Shown here piece by piece: positions 49,601 through 60,059 of a stretch of 64,000 nucleotides of DNA. The notes beneath the pieces were generated by a model. It was not told the DNA's origin and made no database searches. It saw nothing but the letters and a program-made list of their open reading frames with translations. The translations under genes and the position numbers were made by a program. The stretch's first letter is position 1, and the number at the start of each line of letters is the position of its first letter. This stretch comes from Liolophura sinensis (Eukaryota; Mollusca; Polyplacophora; Chitonida; Chitonidae): the NCBI RefSeq assembly GCF_032854445.1, contig NC_088301.1, forward strand, positions 20,761,808 through 20,825,807, in the 5' to 3' direction.

Positions 49601-52600
49601 TCTCATTGTGGGTATACTTGTACATGTAGGTATCTCATTGTGGGTATACTTGTACATGTAGGTATCTCATTGTGGGTATACATGTAGGTATCTCATTGTG
49701 GGTATACTTGTACATGTAGGTATCTCATTGTGGGTATACTTGTACATGTAGGTATCTCATTGTGGGTATACTTGTACATGTAGGTATCTCATTGTGGGTA
49801 TACGTATACATGTAGGTATCTCATTGTGGGTATACTTGTACATGTAGGTATCTCATTGTGGGTATACATGTAGGTATCTCATTGTGGGTATACTTGTACA
49901 TGCAGGTATCTCATTGTGGGTATACTTGTACATGTAGGTATCTCATTGTGGGTATACTTGTACATGTAGGTATCTCATTGTGGGTATACTTGTACATGTA
50001 GGTATCTCATTGTGGGTATACAAGTACAGCGTAAAACTTAAACCAATCCAATAAGTAAATTCATGTAATTCATATACAGGTTCCCATCTCAAGGATTTCC
50101 ATGTTATCAGAATTGAACATCACAGCACATTTTTTTTTTCCTGGCTGCATGTTAACACAATAGATCATTGCAAACACAACTTTTCTCTGAGGTGACTAGA
50201 TTGATTTATCATTATGAAGATCAAATTCATTTGATTCATTGTTGCCATCATTTGCATTTGAAGTGTCGTTAGAATTGTTATCAGACCTATAAATGCACAC
50301 ACCTAATGACTCTTCATGATCGTATGAAAATTGTTAAGTACGACGTAAAAATACCTGAAGCATGTTTAAGGCAAAGCATATATCAAGCACTAACTGAAGG
50401 TAAAACCATGTTGACCTTCCCTTTACGATGGTGTAGTTACCATTGGATTTGGTGACCAGAATATGGAACACTGATAATTGTATTTGTAATTCTTCAACCT
50501 TTTCGTCGCGAGTGGTAGATCCAGGATTGACTTTAAAAGTTGTAATTTCCTCGCTTGGCCTTCAGCATGGAGGGGATAGAACAACAACTGGTTGACCCGT
50601 ATCAGTATAATGGCTTGGGCGGGGTGGCTTACTTGCCTTCGGTAAGTCATCTCAGTGAAGCAGCACTAAATAAAAGAGTTCTTTTATCCAAAATCCTGGT
50701 AAAAATTTGCATGAAGTGCACTGAAAGTTGTTTATTCATATCCAAAAGGTTGAGGAATTAGGATGCTGTAGTAACAGGCCTTTATTTTGTCATTTTGACC
50801 AGAACCTATTTAAAATGGATTGACAAAGCAGTTACCCCAAAGGTATTGATATATGTTAAAATAAACAGATTTCAGGAGTCCCATGCTCAAAACATTAATC
50901 ATGTCAAACAATGTAAGTTTTATTGTAAAAAGTTTGAATGCGACTTTTACGGAAGTCCAAAGATTTTCTTAAAGACATGGGTGATTAAACAACATGGTTT
51001 GATTTTGTGATGACTTTCTGTCTGCAGAAGGCTGGATGACACAAGTGTCAAAGAAAGGTAAAAAGCATCGAGGAAAGAAAGATGAACCAGAAGCTTTGGA
51101 CAAAAAAACAACAAAAGAGGAGGCTGCGGAATCACCAGCCCCAGAACCCAGGGAGGGGGAGGCAGCGCCAGTGGAATCCGCCAGTCCTCCGTTGGAGAAA
51201 CGCAAGAAAAAGTCTCACAAAACCTCGAAGGTCTGACATATTTGTTGTATAAAGTGCGCATGTTCATGGGAGACTGAATGGTTAATAAACATATCAGATC
51301 TGTACCTTGTTTGTTTAATTTTGTAACGGAATGTTTCAGAGTCTGTGAGGGTGCAAGGATCTTAACGGAAAAATTACTCAGAGAATATGTTGGAGATTTT
51401 TTGCCAAAACTTTTTTGCCGAAAATCAGATTTTTGCCATTATTTTAGAATAGCACAAATAATTACCTTTCACAAATTATGAGACTCTTTGCTACTCTTTG
51501 ACTCTTTGATAGTGTTACGATTTAAAATTCCTGATAAAATCTGTAAACTTTATAGGGGGTCACTTACAAAAATTTAAATAACATTTTGAAATAAACCATT
51601 TGGAATATTAATACTATAATTACAGTAGTATCTGTACTAGACTGATATTTTCAGAAAGGCTATTTTAGCCATTCGCAGTCTTAAAAATAGAGAAAATTGG
51701 ATTTCAGTAGTGAATATGGAATGTTTTTTTGGCCAAAAATCTCTGGTGTTTAAGAAAAACTAGATGCACAGAATGAGGAGGATCCAGGATGCTTACTGGT
51801 ACAAACATTAATGATGTGTAGTGAAGTGTATGTAGTGTGGATATAACTGCTCAACATTTTCAACTGCCTCTGGGAAAATATTTCAAAACATTCGGAGATA
51901 ACTTACAGTTGCCAGAAATGCATATATAAGAACAATAACTGCAGTTGGATGTATAGCTTTGTTCACAACATGCTGACATCACCTACTGTAAATTGCCGAC
52001 CTTTTGACCTCCAAATAATATTTTTGTGTAGTAGTTATGCATACATGTGCAATTATAGTGAAAATGATGCTAAAATGATATGCCTGTGTCACTAAAGATG
52101 TAAGCTTCACAAAAATGTGCAAATTACAAATGCATGTAGCTAAAACTTACAACTTTGGAAAATAGTCTGAATTGTAACAGATTTGAATGAGTGCTGTGTC
52201 ACATTGATTGCTTATTTGATGGTACTTTACACGTGCATCCTCAAGTGAGGTTGGGAAACCTCGAGATCAAACCCGGGTATGTCAGGTTATAGCAAAGACT
52301 TAAAAAATGGCACTAGCTGCTGCCTTGCTTGGCACTAAGAGGTTAGAGTAAGGACACATGACTGTTCTAGGCACTTGAGTAACGGCAGCATTTTGGTGGC
52401 ATGTCATTATATGACTGAAAAATTGTTAAGTATGATGTTAAACCTCATTCATTCATTCATCAAGTGTCCCCAGATGTACAGGTGTATTGTAAGTCAAGCT
52501 TTTAGCATGTTTGCTAGGTGTTAATTCAAGCATATGATAAAGGTCTTATTCTGTGTAGACGAACAAAATTACACTTATTGTGTAGGTCTGAAATGGGCCA

Positions 52601-55600
52601 ACCCAACCAATGTTGTTTTGTCTCCAAAATCAAACTGGAAAGGTGCATAAATCACACTGGAAGTTGCTTTTTGATCTGTGAAAAGGTTGAGGAATTACAG
52701 GGTAAGCTGAATTAGAATGTATAGAATTCCTGCAAATCCACCCTAGTCTCTGCGGAATCTTTCATGGACTACCAAAGCAGCCGACTTTGACCTTCAGGGC
52801 ACAGGTTCAAAAACTGCTTTTGTGGTTTTTAAGTCAGGAGGTTTGTCAGGTGTAAAGTGAGGTGCTTGGCGAGGAGCATGACTCACTGCCATCATGATAT
52901 GGGCAGTCCATCATGTAAAAATTCTTAGTGGGTAATCCAACCCTGTCAGAAATATATGATACATCAGTAGGGCATTTTTTTACATATTTATTCTGGCTAC
53001 TAAGAAAGATAGGGATTTTGAGAATAAAAGGAATTGAGTAGGGTTCCTCTACCAACATATTTATGTTGATGACCTAACTGGAATATTCTTGAGTATAGCA
53101 TAAACATAAATCAAACAAATAAATAATGAGTGTAGGGCATGTAGATGTTGTGTTCAGCCAGGCAGAGCATACAGGTATGCCTGGAGCGTTATACACCTGT
53201 CTGAATCTTCTCCAAATCACAGGTATGGATATTTTAGTGCGGTTGTTTACAATACTGAATAGAAAACATTTCTACGTTTCGTGTTTCCTGCTCTGCTATG
53301 TATCTCCTTTGTGAGAACTGTATACATGTTAATAAACGTAACATGTAAATGTACACTGTGTACTGTAAAGCTTTAACCTTTTCAACCTCTTAAGCATTTT
53401 TAGCTCACATGTATATAGTACAGGCGTTGCTTATGCTGTACCCTGAGCATCAGCTTCGGTGTCCAATAATAGAGAAAGTAATGTTAAACAAAATGTTATG
53501 GTAAAAAAAGGACAGCAGGTGTTGAGCTCAGGGTTTGCACACAGCTTCGGTGTTGGGCATAATGTCAAGCGCACGTTGCCACTGCTTCGTAAAACGGGCA
53601 CCAGGAGGCGAGAGATTTGTCACACATGTAGATACAATCACTGGTTATTATCGTTATATAAGTAGCATCTTGCATTTATAAGTATTGTTACACAAAAATG
53701 AAAAAAAAAAACATGAAAAAAAGGAAATTCAGATTGTAAGCAACAGCCATGGACAGTTACAGAAACCTGGCATAGGTATTGCTGATCCACCAGTAAACAT
53801 TCATATACATGTATCCCGTAGAATAAGTCACATATTTGACATTTTAAATTTTATATCTATGCTGTGGCATCATGTTATTAAAGATGGCATTAACATTTGT
53901 GCACGTGTTGGCCTGCCATTGTCTAGACATCATCTTAATGTAGTCAATGGTTAACCAAGATGAGTTCATAAAATGTGGAATGTTTTGTTGTTGTTGTTAT
54001 AAAGGGTGCCCCTGAAGAGGGCTCATCTACAGGTGGTTCAGGAGAACCGGCCCAGGCCCCAGTTGAGGAGCAAAGCAAGGAAAAGAATGCAGCTGCAGTG
54101 AAAATTGAACCTGAACCAGAAGCTGAGCCTGAGCCTGAGCCTGAGACTAAGCCGGAGAGCCTTGCAGAGCAGGTGAGTGAATATCAGATAATTAAATACA
54201 GGATATTCCACAATTAAACATGCATACCATGCATTCTGTTTAAGTGAGAAGTGAAAAGTGATAACCCACAAAATGCTACATGTAAGCATTGACTGGGTTA
54301 TCATTTCTACTTTCCGCAAAAGTAATGTTTATCACATTCACCCTTCATTGTGCAATAGGGGCCTCTGTCGCTCAGTTGGTTAGCGCGCTAGTGCAGCGTA
54401 ATGACCCAGTCTCACCAATGTGACCGCTGTGAGTTCAAGTCCAGCTCATGCTGGCTTTCTCTCCAGCCGTATGTGGGAAGGTCCGCCAGCAACCCTAACC
54501 CTAACCACCCACCATAATGCTGGCCGCCGTCGTATAAGTGAAATATTCTTGAGTACGGTGTAAAATATCAATCAAATAAATAAAATAAATCATTGTGCAA
54601 TATTCCATTTATTGATTATATTTTGACAGTATCATGATTTTGTGTAGATGTATCTGAGCAAGTTAAGCCATGATTTTTAGCTGTAGGCCTATACAGACTT
54701 GTAAAATAATGACTGCTCCTGGAGCCAAGATGCACTTTCCTAACAAACACAGTAGAAGATATTGTGTTCTTTTAAATTTTCAGTATTCCAAGGCTTGATA
54801 ACAAGAATCAGACACGAAACCTTGAATGGATCATTTTTGTGAGATTTCAAACAATTGAGAAGTCAACAAAAATGGTGGCTCTGAAGTCATCCAGCATTTT
54901 TATTTGTTTGCTTTTTTTTTTCTTAACAGTCTGTAGATGTGATGGAAGACAGTACCCCAAAACCTCAGAAGAAATCTAAGAATAAGAAGAAAGAAATAGA
55001 CGACTTTGAAATCCCAGATGTTTACACAAAATCCCCACTTGTTGAACCAGTGGCCCTTCCAGCGATAAAACCAGCTAAAAGTCCGAAGAAAAACAAGAAG
55101 GATAAAAAACAGGAACAACAGGTTTTTCTCCTTTTGTAATTTTGTCGATTCTGTGATTTTTATACTCACATTTATGCCTTTTGATTCAACACACTGAATG
55201 CTGACCAAAAGAATATCCTTCACATTGATGGCCAGATGTTAAGTTCAGCAGAAGAATCAAAAGATGTTCCTTTACACTCCAGCCAAAAGTGGGAAGTTTT
55301 GGCAGCAGCCTGCAGATGGTCAAGGGTTTTCCCCGGACCTTACTCGGCTTCCTCCCACCATAATGCTGGCCGCCGTCGTATAAGTGAAATATTCTCGAAT
55401 ACGGCGTATTACACCAATCCAATACGTGTAAATATAAATAAATCAAAAGATGTTGAGACACACCTTGGAAGAAAATGATTATTTGAAATGAAATTGAAAT
55501 TTAAAATTTCATGGGGTTTATTATACATTCTATTTTGTACATGGACATATGTATTACTTTTAATAGTGTTTCTGTCCTTACTTCACCAGAGTCTCATACC

Positions 55601-58343
55601 CACCAGTTCTGCTCTCTTCTGAGTTTTCAGCAAGAGTTAAAGACATATTGACCAAATTCACAAACGGTGATTCTCAACATGAAAATGGATAGCCTGATGC
55701 CAAGCGTGTACTAATCATTGACTTTTAAAATCAAGCTAGTGACCTGTCTTCTAGTGTGAGAGAACATTAAGCAAAATCTGGAGTAAGCCTTGAATTAGTG
55801 GTTGTCTTTCAGTGCGAGTTCAAACCCAGTCTTCAGTCAGGGAATTTGTAGATTCCGAGGCTCTGACTGTTTGGTGACAAAATTAAATGATGCTCAACGA
55901 AACTTGCATGGCATTCTCACTGTCTGATGATTGCTGAAGATCGATAGTCTTTGACTAATGTGGTGTATGTATCTACGTGTCATAAGTTTGTCACTACATG
56001 AATTTTCCCAAAGGTTTATCCTGGGCAGTCTGGTTTTCTTCAGCCGATGTTAAACATTAACTAAAATTCAAAGTTGTCAGAAGGTTATAATATCCAAAAA
56101 TCTTCTGCATGTATTAACAAAAGTTGTGATATGTATTATTCAGACTATATTATGAGGGAAGATTTGTATATCATATTATACTTGTATATATATAATTTGC
56201 CATATTATTTAAGTCATTCATCGATTTAGCACCTTAAGATTGTCAACTTTATTGTTCAACAGACAATTGCAGATACAGTGTCTGAAGCCTTGGATTTGGA
56301 GGTCAACAGTGATCCAGTACCAGCTTCAGGTAAGAAAGTGATTCTGTAACCATAGCTACCCCGATAACTCAGCTGGTAGAGCGTCCATGTTGGGAACGGT
56401 AGATCCAGGGTCAATCCTGGTTTGGGTCACACCTAAGACTCTAAAAGAGAAAGTTGTAACTTTGTCTCTTGGAGTTCAGCTTTAGCGGGATAGTGCAATG
56501 ACTGGTTGACCCGTATCAGTATAATTACTCTGGTGGGGCGCCTTACTTGCTTTCGGTAAGTCGTTTCAGTGAAGCAGCACTAGATAAAAGAGTGGTGGAA
56601 ATCCATCCTGCAACTAGGAGGCACATTACATTCACCATAAGGACTACTTTGTCGTCATATGATAGAAAAATTGTTAAGTACGACGTTAAACTCAAGCACT
56701 CGCTCACTGTAACCATAGCCACTGGTATGTGAGTTATGCTTCAGGGCTGTTAATCCGAGACCCATTCTAATAGCCCTGAAACCTAATCACATCATCAGTT
56801 GTTTGTCATGTAGCATTGTGGGTACATGTGGCATTTTAACAGCAAAATTTAAGCAGCTCCCAAAAACTGCATTTTGTTTTTTTAATGTTTAACCTGTAAC
56901 AGATTGTTATAATGTACTTGTAGCTGTGAGTCAATTATCTGAAGCCATGCAAGACATCCCAGCTGTTCCAGGGGTTTCCCCTGTAGAGAGCCCAATGCAA
57001 CCTGATCCTTCTTCCACTGCTCAAACAACAGAAAACGTCACTTTTGACGAATTAGGAGGTGAGTAGTGAATATGGAGAGCTTAGGACAATTAAAGAGAAG
57101 TAGCTGTAACATATGAAGAGAATAGAAAGCGTGGTACTACTGTTATCTGTCCCCTACCAGTACATAGTGGGTGGGGAAACTAAAATTTTGAGCCCACCAA
57201 TCTATCACAGAATTTTTTCGGACTTTTTTTGAAAATGGTTTATCATGTGAAATTGAATATTGGTTACCATGACAAGTTTTGGGTCAAGTTTGAGTTTTCC
57301 TCACCTATTTCCGATGGGGATCTGTGTAAACGCCTAGCTTTTGGACCTTGGCGTCATTTTAATGATGTCAATACGTGTTTCTCAACACATTATTATGACA
57401 TCACAATGAAGACTGAATGACATTACCACGGTCCACTTTTGGACTTCCTTTATAAATGCTTTGTAGTTGCGAATTTAAACTTGGTAGACGCTTTCACCCT
57501 AACAAGTTACAGATCAGACTCCAGTTTCGGGCTGTTTTGTCAATCCATTACTTAAAGGATACGTGAAACGCTTTTTTTTTGATTTCATGATGTGCAGGTT
57601 ATGATGTGTAATAACATATAAGAGTACAAACAAATTTTTCAACTTTCACTGGGCTCGGAGCATTTTGGGGATGTTCAACAAATTCCGAGCAAGATTAAGG
57701 ATGACATAATTTCTGAAAAAATCTGATGGATTGACGGAAAATATGCATAATATAGAGGGGGTAAATAGCTATTATAAATATACCCCAAATTGATATAAAT
57801 TGATATATCTGGGGCTTAATTTTCTTCATTTAGCATAGAATCTTTGCTTTCTAGTTGCTTTTCATGTATCTTTTTAAAAAGATTTCCTCGGAACAAGTTT
57901 AAACTTGGTCCTTGGCTTTACACTCAAAAGTTAGAGGTCGAGTTAAAATTGTACATTATGAAACAATATTATGACCAATTTTTTCGTGTTTTATTTAAAT
58001 ACTACTACAAGAAAAATAGTAATAAACAGCTAGAAAAAAAACCCGTCAATGCTCTTAACATCAGTTGAACACATACATTAACTGTTTAATTCCTGGAATG
58101 TATACCGACTGATGTGCGTTTTTTTTTTTTTTTTTCTCGTCCTTAATGAAAATGTTGAGCAATTTGAGGCTTTTTCATCAAAATTATGACTATTTTTGTC
58201 CTGTCTTGGACTTCCAATCAACCAGTGAAATATACATGTTTGATTTATGATAATATTTGTGATATATGATATGGCTTTGTTGCAGATTCCTGATTGAAGC
58301 AAAGGTCAAGACGAAAAAGAAGAAAGCCAGAAGAGAAAATTAA
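42459..58343 (+). CDS. MTDH: LYRIC/metadherin-like protein
   Basis: Nine exons (42459-42617, 43315-43497, 47156-47237, 51028-51230, 54005-54172, 54930-55121, 56263-56329, 56924-57058, then a last exon from 58286 or 58300) join in compatible phases. The product is 398 aa if the GCAG acceptor at 58285 is used, or 410 aa with the AG at 58299. Residues 9-31 form one membrane segment, followed by basic KKKIRRTKQK; the rest is low-complexity, lysine/serine/glutamate/proline-rich. Residues 143-160 (GWMTQVSKKGKKHRGKK) resemble the vertebrate LYRIC block with a Trp and basic run, and the downstream text encodes TKKKKARREN, close to the vertebrate end KKKKKARRET. In vertebrates this ER/nuclear-envelope scaffold affects NF-kB and SND1-RISC; function here is inferred. 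The C-terminus is odd (see finding). Several introns hold long minisatellites. Kozak context ATCATGG. Confidence 0.8.
43315..43497 (+). CDS. MTDH: LYRIC-like exon 2: Ser/Thr-rich
   Basis: Acceptor CACCTTTCAG, donor AAAAAG|GTAACA, 61 codons. SSTGGKSPRSVSSSSPTASS is serine-rich and likely disordered. Confidence 0.75.
44415..45350. repeat. 45-bp minisatellite, about 20 copies, in LYRIC-like intron 2
   Basis: Unit CTGCCTAACACAGTGTACAT plus GCTGTCAGTGTTGACTTGCA plus CAGTA. The first two units are degenerate. Divisible by three, so it makes an artefactual 161-residue frame. Confidence 0.95.
46619..46675. repeat. (TA)n microsatellite in LYRIC-like intron 2
   Basis: About 28 TA units directly before a SINE-A fragment. 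Confidence 0.98.
46690..46772 (+). mobile_element. SINE-A 3' fragment in LYRIC-like intron 2
   Basis: CATAATGCTGGCTACAGTCG to AAATAAAAATC; sense to the gene, 15 bases after a (TA)n run. Confidence 0.7.
47156..47237 (+). CDS. MTDH: LYRIC-like exon 3
   Basis: Acceptor GTTGGCAG, donor GATG|GTAAGT. 27 codons plus one base (GVKKGSTSKAAVEETK...). Too short to be a listed ORF; recognised from its splice sites and matching composition. Confidence 0.7.
47445..47662. mobile_element. SINE-A chimera: minus tail joined to plus head
   Basis: 47445-47505 is the complement of the 3' region; from about 47510 to 47662 the sequence is the head and CTGTCAGCAACCTGCGGATG in plus orientation. Confidence 0.65.
48218..50028. 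repeat. 26/32-bp minisatellite, about 60 copies, in LYRIC-like intron 3
   Basis: Short unit GGTATCTCATTGTGGGTATA plus CATGTA; long unit adds CTTGTA. The right half is dominated by the 32-bp form and is more uniform than the left. Confidence 0.95.
50510..50682 (+). mobile_element. SINE-B, 3'-truncated
   Basis: GGTAGATCCAGGATTG to CAGCACTAAATAAAAGAG. In LYRIC-like intron 3, sense. Confidence 0.8.
51028..51230 (+). CDS. MTDH: LYRIC-like exon 4: conserved Trp/basic block
   Basis: Acceptor CTGTCTGCAG, donor TCGAAG|GTCTGA (a weak donor). G|AA completes Glu, then GWMTQVSKKGKKHRGKK, the best match to vertebrate LYRIC. Ends KRKKKSHKTSK. Confidence 0.8.
52215..52468 (+). mobile_element. SINE-C copy
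   Basis: Head-like GAGATCAAACCCGGG, middle CTGCCTTGCTTGGCACTAAG, and the same 3' end as SINE-B (ATATGACTGAAAAATTGTTA) with an (ATTC)n tail. Confidence 0.6.
54005..54172 (+). CDS. MTDH: LYRIC-like exon 5: Glu/Pro repeats
   Basis: Acceptor TTATAAAG preceded by a GTT run, donor GAGCAG|GTGAGT. 56 codons including EPEPEAEPEPEPETKPE, an acidic EP run. Confidence 0.7.
54357..54592 (+). mobile_element. SINE-A with telomere-like insert
   Basis: Full head (GTCGCTCAGTTGGTTAGCGC; box B GAGTTCAAGTCC) and 3' end; the CGGATGGTCGTGGG...CCGG segment is replaced by CCCTAACCCTAACC at about 54486. In LYRIC-like intron 5, sense. Confidence 0.85.
54930..55121 (+). CDS. MTDH: LYRIC-like exon 6: Lys-rich
   Basis: Strong T-rich acceptor TTTCTTAACAG. 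Donor CAACAG|GTTTTT is weak. KPQKKSKNKKKEIDDFEIP and SPKKNKKDKKQ recall the poly-Lys stretches of vertebrate LYRIC. Confidence 0.7.
55283..55448 (+). mobile_element. SINE-A 3' part in LYRIC-like intron 6
   Basis: CCAAAAGTGGGAAGTTTTGG to AAATATAAATAAATC, sense to the gene. Confidence 0.8.
56263..56329 (+). CDS. MTDH: LYRIC-like exon 7
   Basis: Acceptor GTTCAACAG, donor TTCAG|GTAAGA. 22 codons plus one base (TIADTVSEALDLEVNS...). It ends 28 bases before an intronic SINE begins. Confidence 0.7.
56357..56712 (+). mobile_element. SINE-B, full length with tRNA head
   Basis: CCCCGATAACTCAGCTGGTA (box A) and GGTAGATCCAGGG region (box B), full body, tail AAGCACTCGCTCACT. Not a functional tRNA: there is no closed acceptor stem. 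In LYRIC-like intron 7, sense. Confidence 0.85.
56924..57058 (+). CDS. MTDH: LYRIC-like exon 8
   Basis: Acceptor TACTTGTAG, donor GGAG|GTGAGT. Encodes VSQLSEAMQDIP... ENVTFDELG and ends in phase 1 with G. Confidence 0.7.
57553..57640 (+). repeat. Dispersed repeat AAAGGATACGTGAAACG
   Basis: Second copy of the 13.0-kb repeat, in LYRIC-like intron 8. Confidence 0.5.
58286..58343 (+). CDS. MTDH: LYRIC-like terminal exon with out-of-frame conserved tail
   Basis: After TTTGTTGCAG the phase-1 frame reads Asp-Ser-stop (58291-58293). One base off, the same exon encodes FLIEAKVKTKKKKARREN then TAA at 58341-58343, the conserved family end. Use of an AG 14 bases downstream (TTGAAG|CAAAGG) restores that frame. 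AATAAA lies at 58351. Confidence 0.65.
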
Positions 58344-59189
58344 CTAAAAGAATAAATTATATTTGAACTGTCTATATTTTCCAAATCTTAAAAAAGAAAT
58401 ATCAGAGGCTCAGCCCCCTATTATCAGGTTTAAGGGGCCATAACTTTTGTGTACATTGTGATTGGGAGTTATCTCCCTTGTTGTAGAATATTTGGAGGCC
58501 AGACTTATGGTTTGAACAGAAGGTTGTAGGAAACATTGATCTAGTCAGCAAGCAGCACAGGACAAGGCTGTGACGTTCTCATCATTCTGTAAACTGATGA
58601 AACTGAACTGGAAGGTCATTAGCAGGAGGCAAATGAAATCACCGAAAAGGTGAGACATAGTATAGCACCATGATCATTTCCAAAAAACGAAAACCTGAGA
58701 CCTTGTCTGACATGCTCTTAAAGTCCTCCTTGAAAGGGGATATATCTCATGTCTACACTTATATAGACATATATTAATGTACTGTTGTTGCAGGACAAGA
58801 ATAGGTAGACTAAGACTCCTGTTTCGCTGGTTCAGTACACAGTCGTACTGTTTGTTTTGTGTTATGATAAAAGCTTATTTTTTTGTTGCACAGTCTATTG
58901 TTTCCCATGTTAGAGTGTTGAAATCCATTTTAAAAACCAGCACTGTATGATGGTATGGTTGGGTATGGACAGAGATGGGGGATGGGAATTTGTCACCAGG
59001 AGGAATTAAAATAAGCCGATATTTACCTGTATGTGTAATGGTTTATGCTTAGATCTGCATCACCTGGCTTACGCATTGACTTGGCAATATTGTTTAAAGA
59101 TGTTTTTGATACATACACCATTGTAATGAGATATTTTTTGGCATGTTGTATCTTTATGTTAGATACCTGGTCATCCAGCAGTCTGAAAA

Positions 59190-60055
59190 GTGATAAGCAT
59201 TATCCAGGGAGGGTTTCAGTGGTAAAAGTGTTTGGTTGATGATATGCATCAACCAGGAAGGTTTCAGTGGTAAAAGTGTTTGGTTGATGATAAGCATCAA
59301 CCAGGAAGGTTTCAGCAGGAAAAATGTTTGGTTGATGATAAGCATCAACCAGGAAGGTTTCAGTGGTAAAAATGTTTGGTTGATAATAAGCATCAACCAG
59401 GAGGGTTTCAGTGATAAAAATGTTTGGTTGATGATAAGCATCAGCCAGGCGGGTTTCAGTGATAAAAATGTTTGGTTGATGATAAGCATCAACCAGGTAG
59501 GTTTCAGCAGAAAAAAATGTTTGGGTGATGATAAGCATCAACCAGGAGGGTTTCAGTGATAAAAATGTTTGGTTGATGATAAGCATCAGCCAGGAGGGTT
59601 TCAGTGGTAAAAGTGTTTGGTTGATGATATGCATCAACCAGGAAGGTTTCAGCAGGAAAAATGTTTGGTTGATGATAAGCATCAACCAGGAGGATTTCAC
59701 TGATAAAAATGTTTGGTTGATGATAAGCATCAACCAAGAGGTATTCAGTGATAAAAATGTTTGGTTGATGATAAGCATCAGCCAGGAGGGTTTCAGTGGT
59801 AAAAGTTTTTGGTTGATGATAAGCATTAGCAAGGAGGGTTCAGTGGTAAAAATGTTTGGTTAATAATAAGCATCAACCAGGAAGGTTTCAGCAGGAAAAA
59901 TGTTTGGTTGATGATAAGCATCAACCAGGAGGGTTTCAGTGATAAAAATGTTTGGTTGATGATAAGCATCATCCACGAGGGTTTCAGTGGTAAAAGGTGT
60001 TTGGTTGATGATAAGCATTAGCAAGGAGGGTTTCAGTGGTAAAAATGTATGGCTG
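59190..60055. repeat. 48-bp minisatellite with an internal palindrome, about 18 copies
   Basis: Unit AGGAGGGTTTCAGTGGTAAA plus AATGTTTGGTTGATGATAAG plus CATCAACC. Each intact unit holds GGTTGATG-ATAAG-CATCAACC, a perfect 8-bp stem. Lies about 850 bases downstream of the LYRIC-like stop. Confidence 0.95.
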
Positions 60056-60059
60056 ATGA

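Noticed and set aside
56357-56430. tRNA gene
   Set aside because: Boxes A and B are present but the acceptor stem does not close and the sequence continues into a SINE-B body.
59200-59832. 210-residue repetitive minus-strand frame
   Set aside because: The 48-bp satellite is open on both strands; no start context or homology.
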